DNA from: Thioploca ingrica
Lineage (GTDB): Bacteria > Pseudomonadota > Gammaproteobacteria > Beggiatoales > Beggiatoaceae
Reading direction: 5' to 3'
Assembly (NCBI GenBank): GCA_000828835.1
Contig: AP014633.1
Span: 1,364,001 to 1,428,000 of the forward strand
DNA length: 64,000 bases
In this document: positions 1 through 9,067 of the stretch, piece after piece
Layout of the letters: the number at the start of each line of letters is the position of its first letter
Numbering within the stretch: the stretch's first letter is position 1
Translations under genes and position numbers: made by a program
The notes under the pieces: model-generated
Seen by the model: the letters and a program-made list of their open reading frames with translations, nothing else
Told to the model about the DNA's origin: nothing
Databases searched by the model: none

Positions 1-888
1 AGGGAAGGAGTTATTTTTCCTCATGATGGACAATTTTCTGCCGAGATCAAGCAAGCCGGTTATATCGTTGCCCGTTCTGATCATCCATTTATTAAAAATG
101 TGGGTCATACCATAGTCGAATTGCAAAGTCGACCAGACTATTACTTAAAAAATTATCGTGCTAAACCTTGGTTTGGTGAAGCTAAATTGCAAGCCAAAAT
201 AGCCAAATGGGAACAAAGTGATAAACCACCTGCCAGACTTTCTTTCCTTTTTCCAGAAGAACCCATTTTACGAGAAAAATCCCGTCCACATGATTATTGC
301 GCGGAACCTTATCTTTGGTCTATGTTAGATGAATGGACCCCAGAGATAGAACTCATTGAATTTATTTACACTTTAGTACGATTGCTTAAACCTAAGTTCT
401 GTTTGGAAACGGGAACTTGGCGTGGTTTTTTAGCAGAAACGATAGGATGCGCCTTACAGCAAAATGGTCGCGGTCGATTGATTTCTTTAGAAAAAGAGGC
501 TGATATTTATACCATGGCTCACAACCGAATAATTGAAAGAAAATTAACTCATCAGGTTAAAGTAATACATGCCAATAGTCTTGCTACCACAATCAACGAG
601 AAGATTGATTTACTTATTTTAAATTCAGCGGTTGAAATCAAGTTAGCTGAATTTTGGCATTTTCAACCGGCTTTAAATCAGCAAGCGATGATTGTTTTTT
701 TAGATACCAATGCGATTAAAAATGAACTACAAAATCTAGCATTCTCTTTAAAGAAGTTATCTTTTGCTACACCGAGAGGAATTGTGGTCTGCCAATGGGA
801 TGAACACCAGAAACTAACCCAAAGGCAATGGGCTAAATCGGCTGCCTTGTCCATTTATACCTATTTAAGGAGGTTTCTCTTTAGTTAG
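1..888 (+). CDS. Partial class I SAM-dependent methyltransferase-like protein, 5' end outside the window
   Basis: The reading frame is open from the first base, so the start codon lies upstream; the GTG at 100 is internal and not a credible start. The C-terminal two thirds show a Rossmann methyltransferase signature: a glycine-bearing motif I (CLETGTWRG, near 400-425), an acidic end of strand 2 (ISLEKE) and a motif IV-like segment (KIDLLILNSA). It resembles the methyltransferases found in polysaccharide or O-antigen clusters. The N-terminal part visible here is not recognised and could be another domain. The next genes on either strand are glycosyltransferases, which supports a role in modifying a surface glycan. 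The substrate cannot be read from the sequence. Confidence 0.7.
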   Translation, partial: REGVIFPHDGQFSAEIKQAGYIVARSDHPFIKNVGHTIVELQSRPDYYLKNYRAKPWFGEAKLQAKIAKWEQSDKPPARLSFLFPEEPILREKSRPHDYCAEPYLWSMLDEWTPEIELIEFIYTLVRLLKPKFCLETGTWRGFLAETIGCALQQNGRGRLISLEKEADIYTMAHNRIIERKLTHQVKVIHANSLATTINEKIDLLILNSAVEIKLAEFWHFQPALNQQAMIVFLDTNAIKNELQNLAFSLKKLSFATPRGIVVCQWDEHQKLTQRQWAKSAALSIYTYLRRFLFS

Positions 889-977
889 AAAGTAAGAGCG
901 TCAATTGGCAAGTAATCCCTTGTCAACATTCAGCTAATCATTCCCATTTTATTTGGATTGCGATTATATCAAAATAT

Positions 978-1035
978 TAAATCCCCCCTAGCCTCCCTTG
1001 CTCAAAGGGGGGAAATCCATTAAGTTAATGGCATT
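978..1035. repeat. C/G-run palindromic repeat with ATTAAGTTAATGG end
   Basis: A run of Cs (ATCCCCCC) and a matching run of Gs (AAAGGGGGG) flank a short spacer, followed by CCATTAAGTTAATGGC. The same combination recurs near 7375, 16739 and in part near 50690 and 52440. It lies between the convergent 3' ends of two genes and has no coding potential of its own. Confidence 0.6.
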
Positions 1036-1082
1036 GCAACTTAGTTTGGAAACGCCTAGCCTAAAATGCTACTTTTCCAAAG

Positions 1083-4000
1083 CTAACCGATTAACATGCA
1101 ACGCAATTTTTCCCGCACTGCGGATTCACCATAATGTTGTTCTATATACTCCCGTCCTTGTCGAGCGAGTTTTTCCCACAAATGGGAATCGGTGTATAAT
1201 CGGCATACCGCTTGAGCGAAACTATCGGGATCATCCGCAATTAACGCCGTTTCTTCATTGACCAGACCCATGCCTTCAGCACCAATCGTGGTAGTCACTA
1301 CCGGTAAGCCTAAAGAGAGTGCTTGACCCAGTTTGCCTTTCATACCAGCACCGTAGCGTAGATAGGAAACAAATACCCGCCGCTGAGCTAATTCAGGTTC
1401 AAGTTGCTCGGCCCAACCGGTGATTTTAACGTGCTCGTTGGCTAATGCAGTGAGGTGATCTTTAATATTGCTACCAATCAGATAAAGACATACATCTGGC
1501 AATTGAGCCTGAATTTGAGGTAAAACGGCTTCGACAAAATAGCATACGGCATCTTGATTAGGATGATGATTGTAATTACCAACAAACACCAGACCATCGC
1601 GTTGTTTCCAAGTGGTCTCTGGCAAGGGTTGTGAGATATGAATATTGGGAATAACTGAGAAAGTTAAATTGGGCAGTTCTTGTTGGAGGTGATTGGCATC
1701 GTCTTGGGTAACGGTAATAACACGATCAGCCAAGATACAATTGGATAATTCTTTCCGTTTAGTTGTTTGAGCTTTAGCCGCTAATTGGGGATTATTTTCA
1801 ATCTCCGCTTGGCGTTGTTCACGAATATAATGAATATCCACGGTATCATAAAAAATGACCGTGCGTGGTGACAGGAGTCGGATAAAAGGAATATAACGAT
1901 GTCCTATTTCAACTCGGCTGATTAGCGCAAAATCAAATTGGCGATAAGCTAAAGCATCTGCAATACCATATTGACCATGAAAGACTTCAATCCCTAATGC
2001 TTCTAGTGCATAACGGTATTTAAACTGACTGTCCAGATTATCGGGGAAAAAGGTGATTTGATAACCTAAAGAAACCCAAATTTTTAACAACGTGTAAAGA
2101 CGTAAAGAGCCAGAATCTTCATCATACATCGGTAACGTGGCATCAATCACCAGAACAGTGGGTTGTTGTTGGGGATTGAGAACCGCCTCTAACTGACGGC
2201 TAAATGGCGCAAACTGCGTCGGTAAGTGTTGGGCCCAACGTTGATAAAAATACTGGTTATCATGAAGATAATCTTGTTCAGTAAAGCTCGGATAAGGTTG
2301 ATCTTGTTCATAGCAGAGCACCGCTTGATAAAGCGTCTGTTGGTGGTGTTGTTTCAATTGCCAAATTAATTCAGTTACTTGATACATAGGCGTGTAATAG
2401 GCACGAATAATCTCCATTTCCAGTTGTGATAACCAGCCAGTTTTTAGAATAACTAATAAACTACTGGCTGCTTCTACAAGCCGACGATAACCATGATAAG
2501 GGTGATCACTGGGGGTTCCGGCGGCTGGTGTTTGTAACACCCCATCACGTTTCAAAGCCGCATAACCGGCTCGAATTTTACCATCAGCGTAGGTTTCTAA
2601 AGGAACAAGTAAAGCGGCTTGTGAATGAGTAGCAAATATCTCTAACGCCCGGGTCACGATATCGAATTGCGGTAAAGCATTCAGGTCACAACACCAGAGA
2701 TACTCAGTCGTTGGCGTCATCTGTTGTTTGCCACCATTCAGGAGCGTAGCTAATTCAAATTGAACAGAACCTTCTAAAGTGACCCATTGGTGATGTCGAC
2801 AATAGTGCACGACTTCTTGACTTAATTGTCCATAAACAATAACTTGTCCACTGGTTTGTGCTGATTGCAATGCTTGAGCTAATCTCATTAACCAAACATG
2901 TAAACTGATGACCGGTGTCGCTGCAGTGATACCACCCAGAATAAATAAGTGGGGAGCCGAGGTAACATTGAGTGGTGTTGCGAGAGGAACGGCTAATAAG
3001 CTTTGTTGTGCCCAAACGGGCAATTGCTGTGGAGAACGTTGGGCAATGACTGTTGATAACTGTTGACTAGGGTACTGCTCCGGACATTGAGGATGGCACC
3101 AAATAGCGATACCAGAATGTTCATTAGCATCCGGTGAGTCAATTTCAAGTTGATAAGTTTTACCGGCAGAATCGATAATCGGTTCAAAATTAATTGGCTG
3201 AAAGCGATTATCCAATATTTCTAAGGCTTCTAGATAAATAACGCGCAAAGGTACTTTTGTCGTTAATTCTCTAATGATGATACGAACCTGGCAGGTATTA
3301 ATACGTAACCGTGTCGCCAATAATAAATCGATGCGAAAAAAATGGTTTAAGGTGCAATAAACAGTAAATACGAGCACCCGCTTCGCTTCAAGCAGAAAGG
3401 GTATGGTACCGAGTTCATGAACACTTTCCATAAATTGCGGATTTTCAGGCGTACCCGCAATACTCATAAAAGTCGGATAAACTGCTGATAAAGGTCGAGG
3501 TGGTGGTATTTCATTAGATTCAACCGCTTGGAATAGCCGTATTAACCCCGTTTGATGGGTCCAATGCGTGCTAAACGTGACCACGGGTTGAATTTTAATA
3601 AATAATTGTTCAGTGTGCTGGTCAAGTGCTTGAACTAAAGCCGCATAGCGACGAACTTGTGGCCAACGAGAAGCTAAAATTAATTGTACTAACTGATTTA
3701 TTTCCTGACGTAAATTTTGATATTCACTGGGTAGCGGTTGCCAGGAAGAAAGGAGTTGTTGTTCGAGTTGGCTTAAATGCTGCGCTTTACCACGAATCCA
3801 ATCCACTAAGCGATGATAATCATCTAACGTCCCACCGGTGGTGGTTGCCAAAGCGTAAGCGCCCGTTTGTGCTTGGAGGATTTTATTAATCGTGCTTTGA
3901 CTCAAACCCACCGCGATTTGTTTACTTAATTCATGTAAATTAACTTGTAAAGCTTGATAATGGGTTTGATCTTGTTGAGTGATCGTTTGTAATTCGTGGT

Positions 4001-5489
4001 ATTGCTGTGTTTGTTTCGCTAATGCTGCCAACATTTCAGCTTGTTGCTGTTTAAAATGAGCTTCTTGTTGTTCATAGCTCACTTGTAATTGACTCTGTTT
4101 TTTAGCCGCTGCTATTTGCAATTGTTCTTGTTGTTGTTGCCACTTGGCTTGATGTTGCGCCAACTGTTGAGCTTGTTCCGTTTGTAATTGTTGATACTGA
4201 CTTATCCAATTGACCTGGAGTTGATTGTAATCGGATTGCAGTTGTTGATATTTAGCAGTCCAATCGGCTTGTAAGTGCGCATATTCTGATTCTAAGCGTT
4301 GATATTTTTGCTGCCAATCTAATTGTAATTGCTCGTATTTTTTACTCCAATCCGCTTGTAACTGCTCGTATTTTTTACTCCAATCCAATTGTAATTGTTC
4401 ATATTTTTTGCGCCAATCCGCTTGTAATTGGATAGATTCTATTTGCAATTGCTCGTATTTGCGTTGCCAATCCGTTTGTAATTGCGCATACTGTTGTTGT
4501 AATTGAGCAAATTGTTCTTGATGTTGTGCTAGTTGTTGTTGATAATGAGTTAATTGACTTTGAGCTTGCTCTAAGGTCTGGTGAGTTTGGAGAATTTGTA
4601 ACTGTAAAGTTTGTTTATCCTGCCTAGTATCTTGAAGAATCCCACGTCTTTCTTGGCTAAAGCGCCAATATTCTGCTAAATATTGAAGCTGATCTGCGGT
4701 CGAAAGCGGTAACCAATGTTTTTCTAAAAAATGTCGATAGATGGCTTGCCAACGAGGTCGATCAGTCGCTTGAGTAATTTGGCTTTTTCCCCAAACAGCA
4801 TATTCTGTCGTAATCCGATTGAGATGATAAAAGGCAGTCTGTTGTGACAACCGGAATAATAAGTCCCAATCTTCAAAAACTTCAAATGATTCATCAAAAC
4901 CACCGCTTTGTAGCCATAATTCCCGATCAATTAATAAATTAATTAAAGGAATATAGTTTTCATAACGCAGTCGCTCAGCATCGTAAGGATCATTGAATTG
5001 ACCAATAATTTTTTCTTGCAAAACAATTTCTTCACCAACCAGTTCTCGTTGTATCAACCGACATCCAGAATAAGCGACCTTCGCATCAAAAAGTAACCTG
5101 GCTTTTTCTAACCGTTGCAAGTGATCCGGTAACAATCGATCATCATCATCTAAAAAACCAATCACTTGGCTATGAGTCGCTTGCACACCTTGATTCCCGG
5201 CACGTGCTCGTCCTTGTGAATGGGTATTATTAATGAGTTGAATATTGAGAGCAGCAAATAAGCTGACGATGTTATCAATAGCCACACCACCATCATTAAC
5301 GACAATAACCTCATCGGGTATTCGTTTTTGTTCTGCTAAGCTTTGTAAGCTACGAGTGAGTAGTTGCGGTCGGTCTTTAGTACGAACAATAATGGCAATG
5401 GATAAAGCCGGAGGTAAATTTCTATGATGATAAATTCTTTTGCTCATAGGATGAGTGGGTCGTTTCAAAATATTAACAATTTGGCTCAA
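1083..5489 (-). CDS. Giant glycosyltransferase: N-terminal GT2, long coiled coil, C-terminal GT4-like domain
   Basis: The 1468-residue product begins with a GT-A family 2 domain (about residues 25-270: IIVRTKDRPQLL, VVNDGG, and GFLDDDD as the metal-binding DxD region). Residues about 285-530 are an uninterrupted Gln-rich coiled coil that contains tandem 11-residue units (KKYEQLQLDWS type). A central region (about 650-1080) has a sugar-binding-like part and a weak second GT2-like part. The last 350 residues form a GT-B/GT4 domain (LVFVGNYNHHPNQDA; LGLPVVTTTIGAEGM). It probably extends or modifies a surface polysaccharide. The start is uncertain: TTG at 5489 gives the longest frame, while ATG at 5447 (MSKRIYHHRN) is equally plausible and neither has a strong ribosome site. 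It is divergent from the GT2 gene at 5601. Confidence 0.85.
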   Translation of the reverse strand: MSQIVNILKRPTHPMSKRIYHHRNLPPALSIAIIVRTKDRPQLLTRSLQSLAEQKRIPDEVIVVNDGGVAIDNIVSLFAALNIQLINNTHSQGRARAGNQGVQATHSQVIGFLDDDDRLLPDHLQRLEKARLLFDAKVAYSGCRLIQRELVGEEIVLQEKIIGQFNDPYDAERLRYENYIPLINLLIDRELWLQSGGFDESFEVFEDWDLLFRLSQQTAFYHLNRITTEYAVWGKSQITQATDRPRWQAIYRHFLEKHWLPLSTADQLQYLAEYWRFSQERRGILQDTRQDKQTLQLQILQTHQTLEQAQSQLTHYQQQLAQHQEQFAQLQQQYAQLQTDWQRKYEQLQIESIQLQADWRKKYEQLQLDWSKKYEQLQADWSKKYEQLQLDWQQKYQRLESEYAHLQADWTAKYQQLQSDYNQLQVNWISQYQQLQTEQAQQLAQHQAKWQQQQEQLQIAAAKKQSQLQVSYEQQEAHFKQQQAEMLAALAKQTQQYHELQTITQQDQTHYQALQVNLHELSKQIAVGLSQSTINKILQAQTGAYALATTTGGTLDDYHRLVDWIRGKAQHLSQLEQQLLSSWQPLPSEYQNLRQEINQLVQLILASRWPQVRRYAALVQALDQHTEQLFIKIQPVVTFSTHWTHQTGLIRLFQAVESNEIPPPRPLSAVYPTFMSIAGTPENPQFMESVHELGTIPFLLEAKRVLVFTVYCTLNHFFRIDLLLATRLRINTCQVRIIIRELTTKVPLRVIYLEALEILDNRFQPINFEPIIDSAGKTYQLEIDSPDANEHSGIAIWCHPQCPEQYPSQQLSTVIAQRSPQQLPVWAQQSLLAVPLATPLNVTSAPHLFILGGITAATPVISLHVWLMRLAQALQSAQTSGQVIVYGQLSQEVVHYCRHHQWVTLEGSVQFELATLLNGGKQQMTPTTEYLWCCDLNALPQFDIVTRALEIFATHSQAALLVPLETYADGKIRAGYAALKRDGVLQTPAAGTPSDHPYHGYRRLVEAASSLLVILKTGWLSQLEMEIIRAYYTPMYQVTELIWQLKQHHQQTLYQAVLCYEQDQPYPSFTEQDYLHDNQYFYQRWAQHLPTQFAPFSRQLEAVLNPQQQPTVLVIDATLPMYDEDSGSLRLYTLLKIWVSLGYQITFFPDNLDSQFKYRYALEALGIEVFHGQYGIADALAYRQFDFALISRVEIGHRYIPFIRLLSPRTVIFYDTVDIHYIREQRQAEIENNPQLAAKAQTTKRKELSNCILADRVITVTQDDANHLQQELPNLTFSVIPNIHISQPLPETTWKQRDGLVFVGNYNHHPNQDAVCYFVEAVLPQIQAQLPDVCLYLIGSNIKDHLTALANEHVKITGWAEQLEPELAQRRVFVSYLRYGAGMKGKLGQALSLGLPVVTTTIGAEGMGLVNEETALIADDPDSFAQAVCRLYTDSHLWEKLARQGREYIEQHYGESAVREKLRCMLIG

Positions 5490-5600
5490 GTTGAGATTCC
5501 GTTAAAAAATTTCTTGAAAAGATTTTAAATAGGGTAATCATTTTTAAATTATAATACTAAAACGAACTGGTTAATTTATTAGGTTGGATAGGAATAAAAA

Positions 5601-6590
5601 ATGTCGAGTAATCATCTTGATATTCAAAAAATTGTGGTAATAAAGCCAGTGGTTGAATTATCAATCGTCATCCCGATGTATAATGAAGAAGCCAATTTAG
5701 AGCAACTGATTAGACGTCTTATTACCATACTAAATGATTTAAATATTTCTTACGAAATTATTTGTGTTAACGATGGTAGTACCGACCATACGTTGGAAAA
5801 ATTACTAGAATACCATAACCGTTTTCCTTGCCTAAAAGTGATAGAACTTTCTCGTAATTTTGGTAAAGAGATTGCTCTCAGTGCTGGGCTAGATTATACC
5901 CGTGGTGCAGCAGTGATTCCTATGGATGCTGATCTCCAAGATCCACCCGAATTGATTGCCGAATTATTGGCTAAATGGCGAGAAGGTTACGAAGTGGTTT
6001 ATGCCACCCGTCGACTCCGTCAAGGAGAAACTTTTACAAAACGTTTCACGGCGGATTTATTTTATCGTGTTATTGATCATTTGAGTGATATTCCTATTCC
6101 TAAAAATACGGGAGATTTCCGCTTAATGGACCGACGGGTGGTAGATGCACTGACCCGCTTGCCAGAACGGACTCGTTTTATGAAAGGACTTTTTGCGTGG
6201 GTTGGTTTCAAACAAACCGCCATTTTTTATGATCGTGAGCCACGTCACTGTGGGGATACTTCTTGGAATTATTGGCGGTTATGGAATTTTGCTTTAGAAG
6301 GGATTACTTCGTTCAGTGTATTACCATTAAAACTATGGAGTTACATCGGATTATTGTTATCTTTGTTATCCCTTAGCTATGCGACTTTTTTAATCATGCG
6401 AACTTTATGGCTAGGAATCGATGTACCGGGTTATGCTTCCATCATGGTCGTGGTTTTATTTTTAGGTGGCATTCAACTCATTACCCTCGGTACGATAGGT
6501 GAATATTTAGCTCGTGTTTACATCGAGGTAAAAGCTCGTCCCTTATATTTAGTACGCCAGTTATATGGTTTTGAATCGAAAACAGAATAA
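5601..6590 (+). CDS. GT2 family polyprenyl-phosphate glycosyltransferase (GtrB/DPM1-like)
   Basis: The 329-residue protein has a GT-A domain with VIPMYNEE (about residue 24), CVNDGS (about 57) and the PMDADLQDPPE metal-binding motif (about 110), followed by two C-terminal transmembrane segments (about 230-255 and 270-295). This is the architecture of bactoprenol-phosphate glucosyltransferases (GtrB, ArnC-like), which transfer a sugar from a nucleotide donor onto undecaprenyl phosphate at the inner membrane. An AGGA ribosome site precedes the ATG. Its stop codon overlaps the start of the next methyltransferase (TAATG), so the two are translationally coupled. The sugar cannot be deduced. Confidence 0.9.
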   Translation: MSSNHLDIQKIVVIKPVVELSIVIPMYNEEANLEQLIRRLITILNDLNISYEIICVNDGSTDHTLEKLLEYHNRFPCLKVIELSRNFGKEIALSAGLDYTRGAAVIPMDADLQDPPELIAELLAKWREGYEVVYATRRLRQGETFTKRFTADLFYRVIDHLSDIPIPKNTGDFRLMDRRVVDALTRLPERTRFMKGLFAWVGFKQTAIFYDREPRHCGDTSWNYWRLWNFALEGITSFSVLPLKLWSYIGLLLSLLSLSYATFLIMRTLWLGIDVPGYASIMVVVLFLGGIQLITLGTIGEYLARVYIEVKARPLYLVRQLYGFESKTE

Positions 6591-7318
6591 TGGAAACTCA
6601 ATTATATTTCCAAATGGCGCAGTTGGAAAAACAACATTGGTGGTTTGTAGCGCGTCGCACTATTGTTAATCATTTACTCAAAAGGATTCCTTTATCAACA
6701 CCGAATCAAATTCTCGAAGTGGGTTGTGGAACCGGCGGTAATTTAGCTTTGCTAGCGCAATATGGTCAAGTATATGCACTGGAATTAAATGAAATTGCTA
6801 GGCAGTTTGCGAGCCAATCTCATTGTGCTCAAGTTGTGGCTGGTGCGTTACCCGATAATATTCCTTTTGAACCCGAGCAATTTGATCTCGTGGTTTTACT
6901 CGATGTGTTAGAACATTTAGAAGCAGATTCACTCTCGTTACAGGCGTTATTACCTTTTTTAAAAAATCAAGGTTGGTTATTAATTACTGTACCCGCCTTA
7001 CCTTATTTGTGGAGTCAACATGACGAAAACCATCATCACTACCGTCGCTATTTGAAAACGCAATTACAAGAAACGGTTACCAATGCGGGTTATCGTGTCA
7101 TCATGCTTAATTATTTTAATTTTTGGTTGTTTCCCGTTATTGTAGCTACCCGTTATTGGAAACGTTTTCGGCATCAATCAGATGATGATTTGGTATTACC
7201 ACCACCTTGGTTAAATAAATTATTAGCCAAGCTATTTGCTAGCGAACGTTATTTTATTAACTGGCTACCTTTCCCAACCGGAGTCTCCTTAATATTAGTA
7301 GCACAGAAAAGTAATTAA
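6590..7318 (+). CDS. Class I SAM-dependent methyltransferase
   Basis: The 242-residue protein carries motif I (EVGCGTGGNLALL, about residue 43), an acidic strand-2 end (ALELNE) and motif IV (FDLVVLLDVLEHLE), typical of Methyltransf_11/23 enzymes. A C-terminal hydrophobic stretch (NFWLFPVIVATRYW) suggests contact with the membrane or a lipid-linked substrate. The ATG overlaps the stop of the preceding polyprenyl-phosphate glycosyltransferase by one base, which implies a shared transcript and a shared pathway such as methylation of a lipid-linked sugar. The substrate is an inference only. Confidence 0.85.
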   Translation: METQLYFQMAQLEKQHWWFVARRTIVNHLLKRIPLSTPNQILEVGCGTGGNLALLAQYGQVYALELNEIARQFASQSHCAQVVAGALPDNIPFEPEQFDLVVLLDVLEHLEADSLSLQALLPFLKNQGWLLITVPALPYLWSQHDENHHHYRRYLKTQLQETVTNAGYRVIMLNYFNFWLFPVIVATRYWKRFRHQSDDDLVLPPPWLNKLLAKLFASERYFINWLPFPTGVSLILVAQKSN

Positions 7319-7378
7319 CTCAATAATTCTTAATAAGGCGTGGTCAATGAATGATGCGGATGACACACCCTACGCTGC

Positions 7379-7572
7379 ACTGCCATTAAGTTAAGACTTT
7401 TTACTTCCCCCTTTGACAAAGGGGGATTGAGGGGGATTTTTAGATTTCAACCACCTAAATCCCCTCTGTTCCCATTTGCTAAAGGGGGAAGTGGTAGCTT
7501 AACTTAATGGTAGTGTCCCTAGCCCTCCTTTGAAATAGGTAAGGGGGGAATCCTTAAGTTGACGGCAGTAGT
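7379..7572. repeat. MITE-like element(s) with CCATTAAGTTAA / TTAACTTAATGG ends
   Basis: The segment opens with TGCCATTAAGTTAAG and contains the reverse complement GCTTAACTTAATGGTAG near 7496-7514, with C-run/G-run palindromes (CCCCCTTTGACAAAGGGGG) between them. A second, partial copy follows to about 7572. It contains no open frame of note and fills the gap between the methyltransferase gene and the IS607-type remnant. Confidence 0.65.
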
Positions 7573-7680
7573 GATACGTAACCTTGGTTAAAATAATTTC
7601 AATAACCAAAGTATTGAGCGGTTTGGAAGGTTTCTTGCGTTATCATATTGATTTCACTTTCAGAAAAAAGAGGCGTGTAA

Positions 7681-7929
7681 TCTGTAACCCGCATCGTGGT
7701 CGAGCATAAAGATCGTTTAACGCGGTTTGGATTCAATTACATAAAAGAGTTGTGGCACGGTGAGATTGTGGTTATAAATGAAGTTTTGGAAGATGAAAAG
7801 GATTTAATGCAAGATTTGGTGTCGCTAGTCACTTCATTCACAGCTAGATTGTACGGGCGACGTAGAAGCAAACGCCAAACTGAAAAACGGATTGCTCAAT
7901 TACAACATGATGACATTCAAAGCGTTTAA
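7681..7929 (+). pseudogene. 5'-truncated IS607-type serine recombinase (TnpA) remnant
   Basis: Only the C-terminal part of the resolvase domain survives: IVVEHKDRLTRFGF, VINEVLEDE, and LVTSFTARLYGRR. These match the corresponding motifs of the intact TnpA at 10485 (VITHQDRWLRFG; VFSARLYGSR). The frame is closed upstream by TAA at 7678-7680, so the MerR-like DNA-binding domain and the catalytic serine are missing. The GTG at 7696 is not a real start. Its 3' end overlaps the start of tnpB, as in complete IS607 elements. It cannot be an active recombinase. Confidence 0.8.
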
Positions 7930-9040
7930 GTATCGGATTTATCCGAACAAGCCACAAGAAATCTTACTGAATAAGACGTTTGGTTGTGTGCGCGTGGTTT
8001 GGAATCATCAGGTTGAAGTATTTAATCAATTTTATCAAAACAAACTTGAACCGGAACAAGTACTAACCACTACGCAACTCAAGAAAAAATTTGAATGGAT
8101 GGGCGAAGTCAGCGCGGCAGCATTGCAACAAAAAGAAATGGATTTCAAGGCATTTAAGAGAAATTACTTTTCAAAACCGCGGAAGAAAAAATTAGGCAGA
8201 CCCTTGTTTAAAAAACGTGATTCAACTCAAAGTTATCGCTTGCCTAATCAAAAATTCACGCTCAATAATAATTCAATTCGACTTGAGAAAATAGGCCCAG
8301 TAAAATTGGTGCTAGACCGCGCTGTGCCTACGGGTTGTCAATTTAGGTCGGTGACCGTTTCTAAAAATAACTGCGGTCAATTTTTTGCGTCTGTCCTGGT
8401 TGAAATAGAAATTATCCCCAAACCCAAAACCGGTAAAAGTATCGGCTTAGACATTGGCATTAAAACATTTTTGACGGGAAATTATGGTTTTACCGTTGAA
8501 AATCCGAAATACTTTCGTGAGAACCAAACGAAATTAAAACAAGCGCAACAGCATCTTTCCCGCAAACAGAAAGGCTCGTTGCGTCGCAGAAAGGCAAAGT
8601 TAAAAGTGGCTCGAATTCACAACAATATTGCGAATAAACGCCAGGATTTTATTCAGCGAATCACCACAAAACTGGTGAATGAGTACGATTTTATTGCGAT
8701 TGAAGATTTAAACGTTGCCGGTATGGTTAAAAATCATAAATTGGCAAAATCTATTAGTGACGCTTCATTTTCAGAATTTTACGCCACGTTGAGTTATAAA
8801 GCCACGTGGTACGGTAAAGAAGTCTTCAAAGTGGATAGATGGTTTGCTAGTTCTAAAACCTGTTCGGGTTGTGGTTGGAAGGATGAAAACTTAACCTTGT
8901 CAGATAGAACGTTTAAATGTCAATCGTGCGGTCTGGAATTAGACCGTGATTTAAACGCCAGCAAAAACATTTTAAAAGCAGCACTGAGAGTTAGCAGTGC
9001 TATACGAACGCCGAGCGAAGGTCAGACTGAAATAGCTTAG
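7907..9040 (+). CDS. tnpB: TnpB RNA-guided nuclease of an IS607-type element
   Basis: All hallmarks of TnpB are present: an N-terminal OrfB HTH domain (KYRIYPNKPQ), RuvC-I aspartate in GLDIGIKTF, RuvC-II glutamate in IAIEDLNVAGM, the zinc-finger pairs CSGCG and CQSCG, and RuvC-III aspartate in DRDLNASKNI. With no internal stop and about 378 residues it is full length. I choose the ATG at 7907 (MMTFKAFKYR) over a TTG at 7892. Proteins of this family are RNA-guided DNA endonucleases that help retain the element. It is probably still functional although its TnpA partner is truncated. It may be expressed by translational coupling to the remnant upstream. Confidence 0.9.
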   Translation: MMTFKAFKYRIYPNKPQEILLNKTFGCVRVVWNHQVEVFNQFYQNKLEPEQVLTTTQLKKKFEWMGEVSAAALQQKEMDFKAFKRNYFSKPRKKKLGRPLFKKRDSTQSYRLPNQKFTLNNNSIRLEKIGPVKLVLDRAVPTGCQFRSVTVSKNNCGQFFASVLVEIEIIPKPKTGKSIGLDIGIKTFLTGNYGFTVENPKYFRENQTKLKQAQQHLSRKQKGSLRRRKAKLKVARIHNNIANKRQDFIQRITTKLVNEYDFIAIEDLNVAGMVKNHKLAKSISDASFSEFYATLSYKATWYGKEVFKVDRWFASSKTCSGCGWKDENLTLSDRTFKCQSCGLELDRDLNASKNILKAALRVSSAIRTPSEGQTEIA

Positions 9041-9062
9041 GCTTTTCAGTTAGTTGCGTTGA
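8978..9062 (+). ncRNA. Candidate omega-RNA scaffold at the 3' end of tnpB
   Basis: TnpB guide RNAs usually come from the 3' end of tnpB and the element's right end. Here GCACTG (8981-8986) pairs with CAGTGC (8995-9000). ACTGAAA (9026-9032) pairs with TTTCAGT (9044-9050), extended by AGC/GCT around a four-base loop. The region overlaps the last codons of tnpB and the following bases. The RNA and its 3' end are inferred, not shown. Confidence 0.4.
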
Positions 9063-9067
9063 AGCGT

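Larger units (their letters stand above)
7681..9062 (+). mobile_element. Decayed IS607-family element (left end lost, tnpB intact)
   Basis: A truncated TnpA remnant followed by an overlapping full-length tnpB is the gene order of IS607-family elements. The left part is deleted, and the right boundary lies somewhere near 9040-9100, where the frame of a minus-strand arylsulfotransferase gene stops matching its family. The element could only move if a TnpA acted in trans. The exact ends cannot be fixed from one copy. Confidence 0.65.

Noticed and set aside
998..1261. 87-codon frame across the end of the giant glycosyltransferase
   Set aside because: It starts inside a palindromic repeat and runs antisense through the glycosyltransferase gene.
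4180..4500. Regular direct repeats in the glycosyltransferase gene as a possible array
   Set aside because: They encode 11-residue coiled-coil units without variable spacers.
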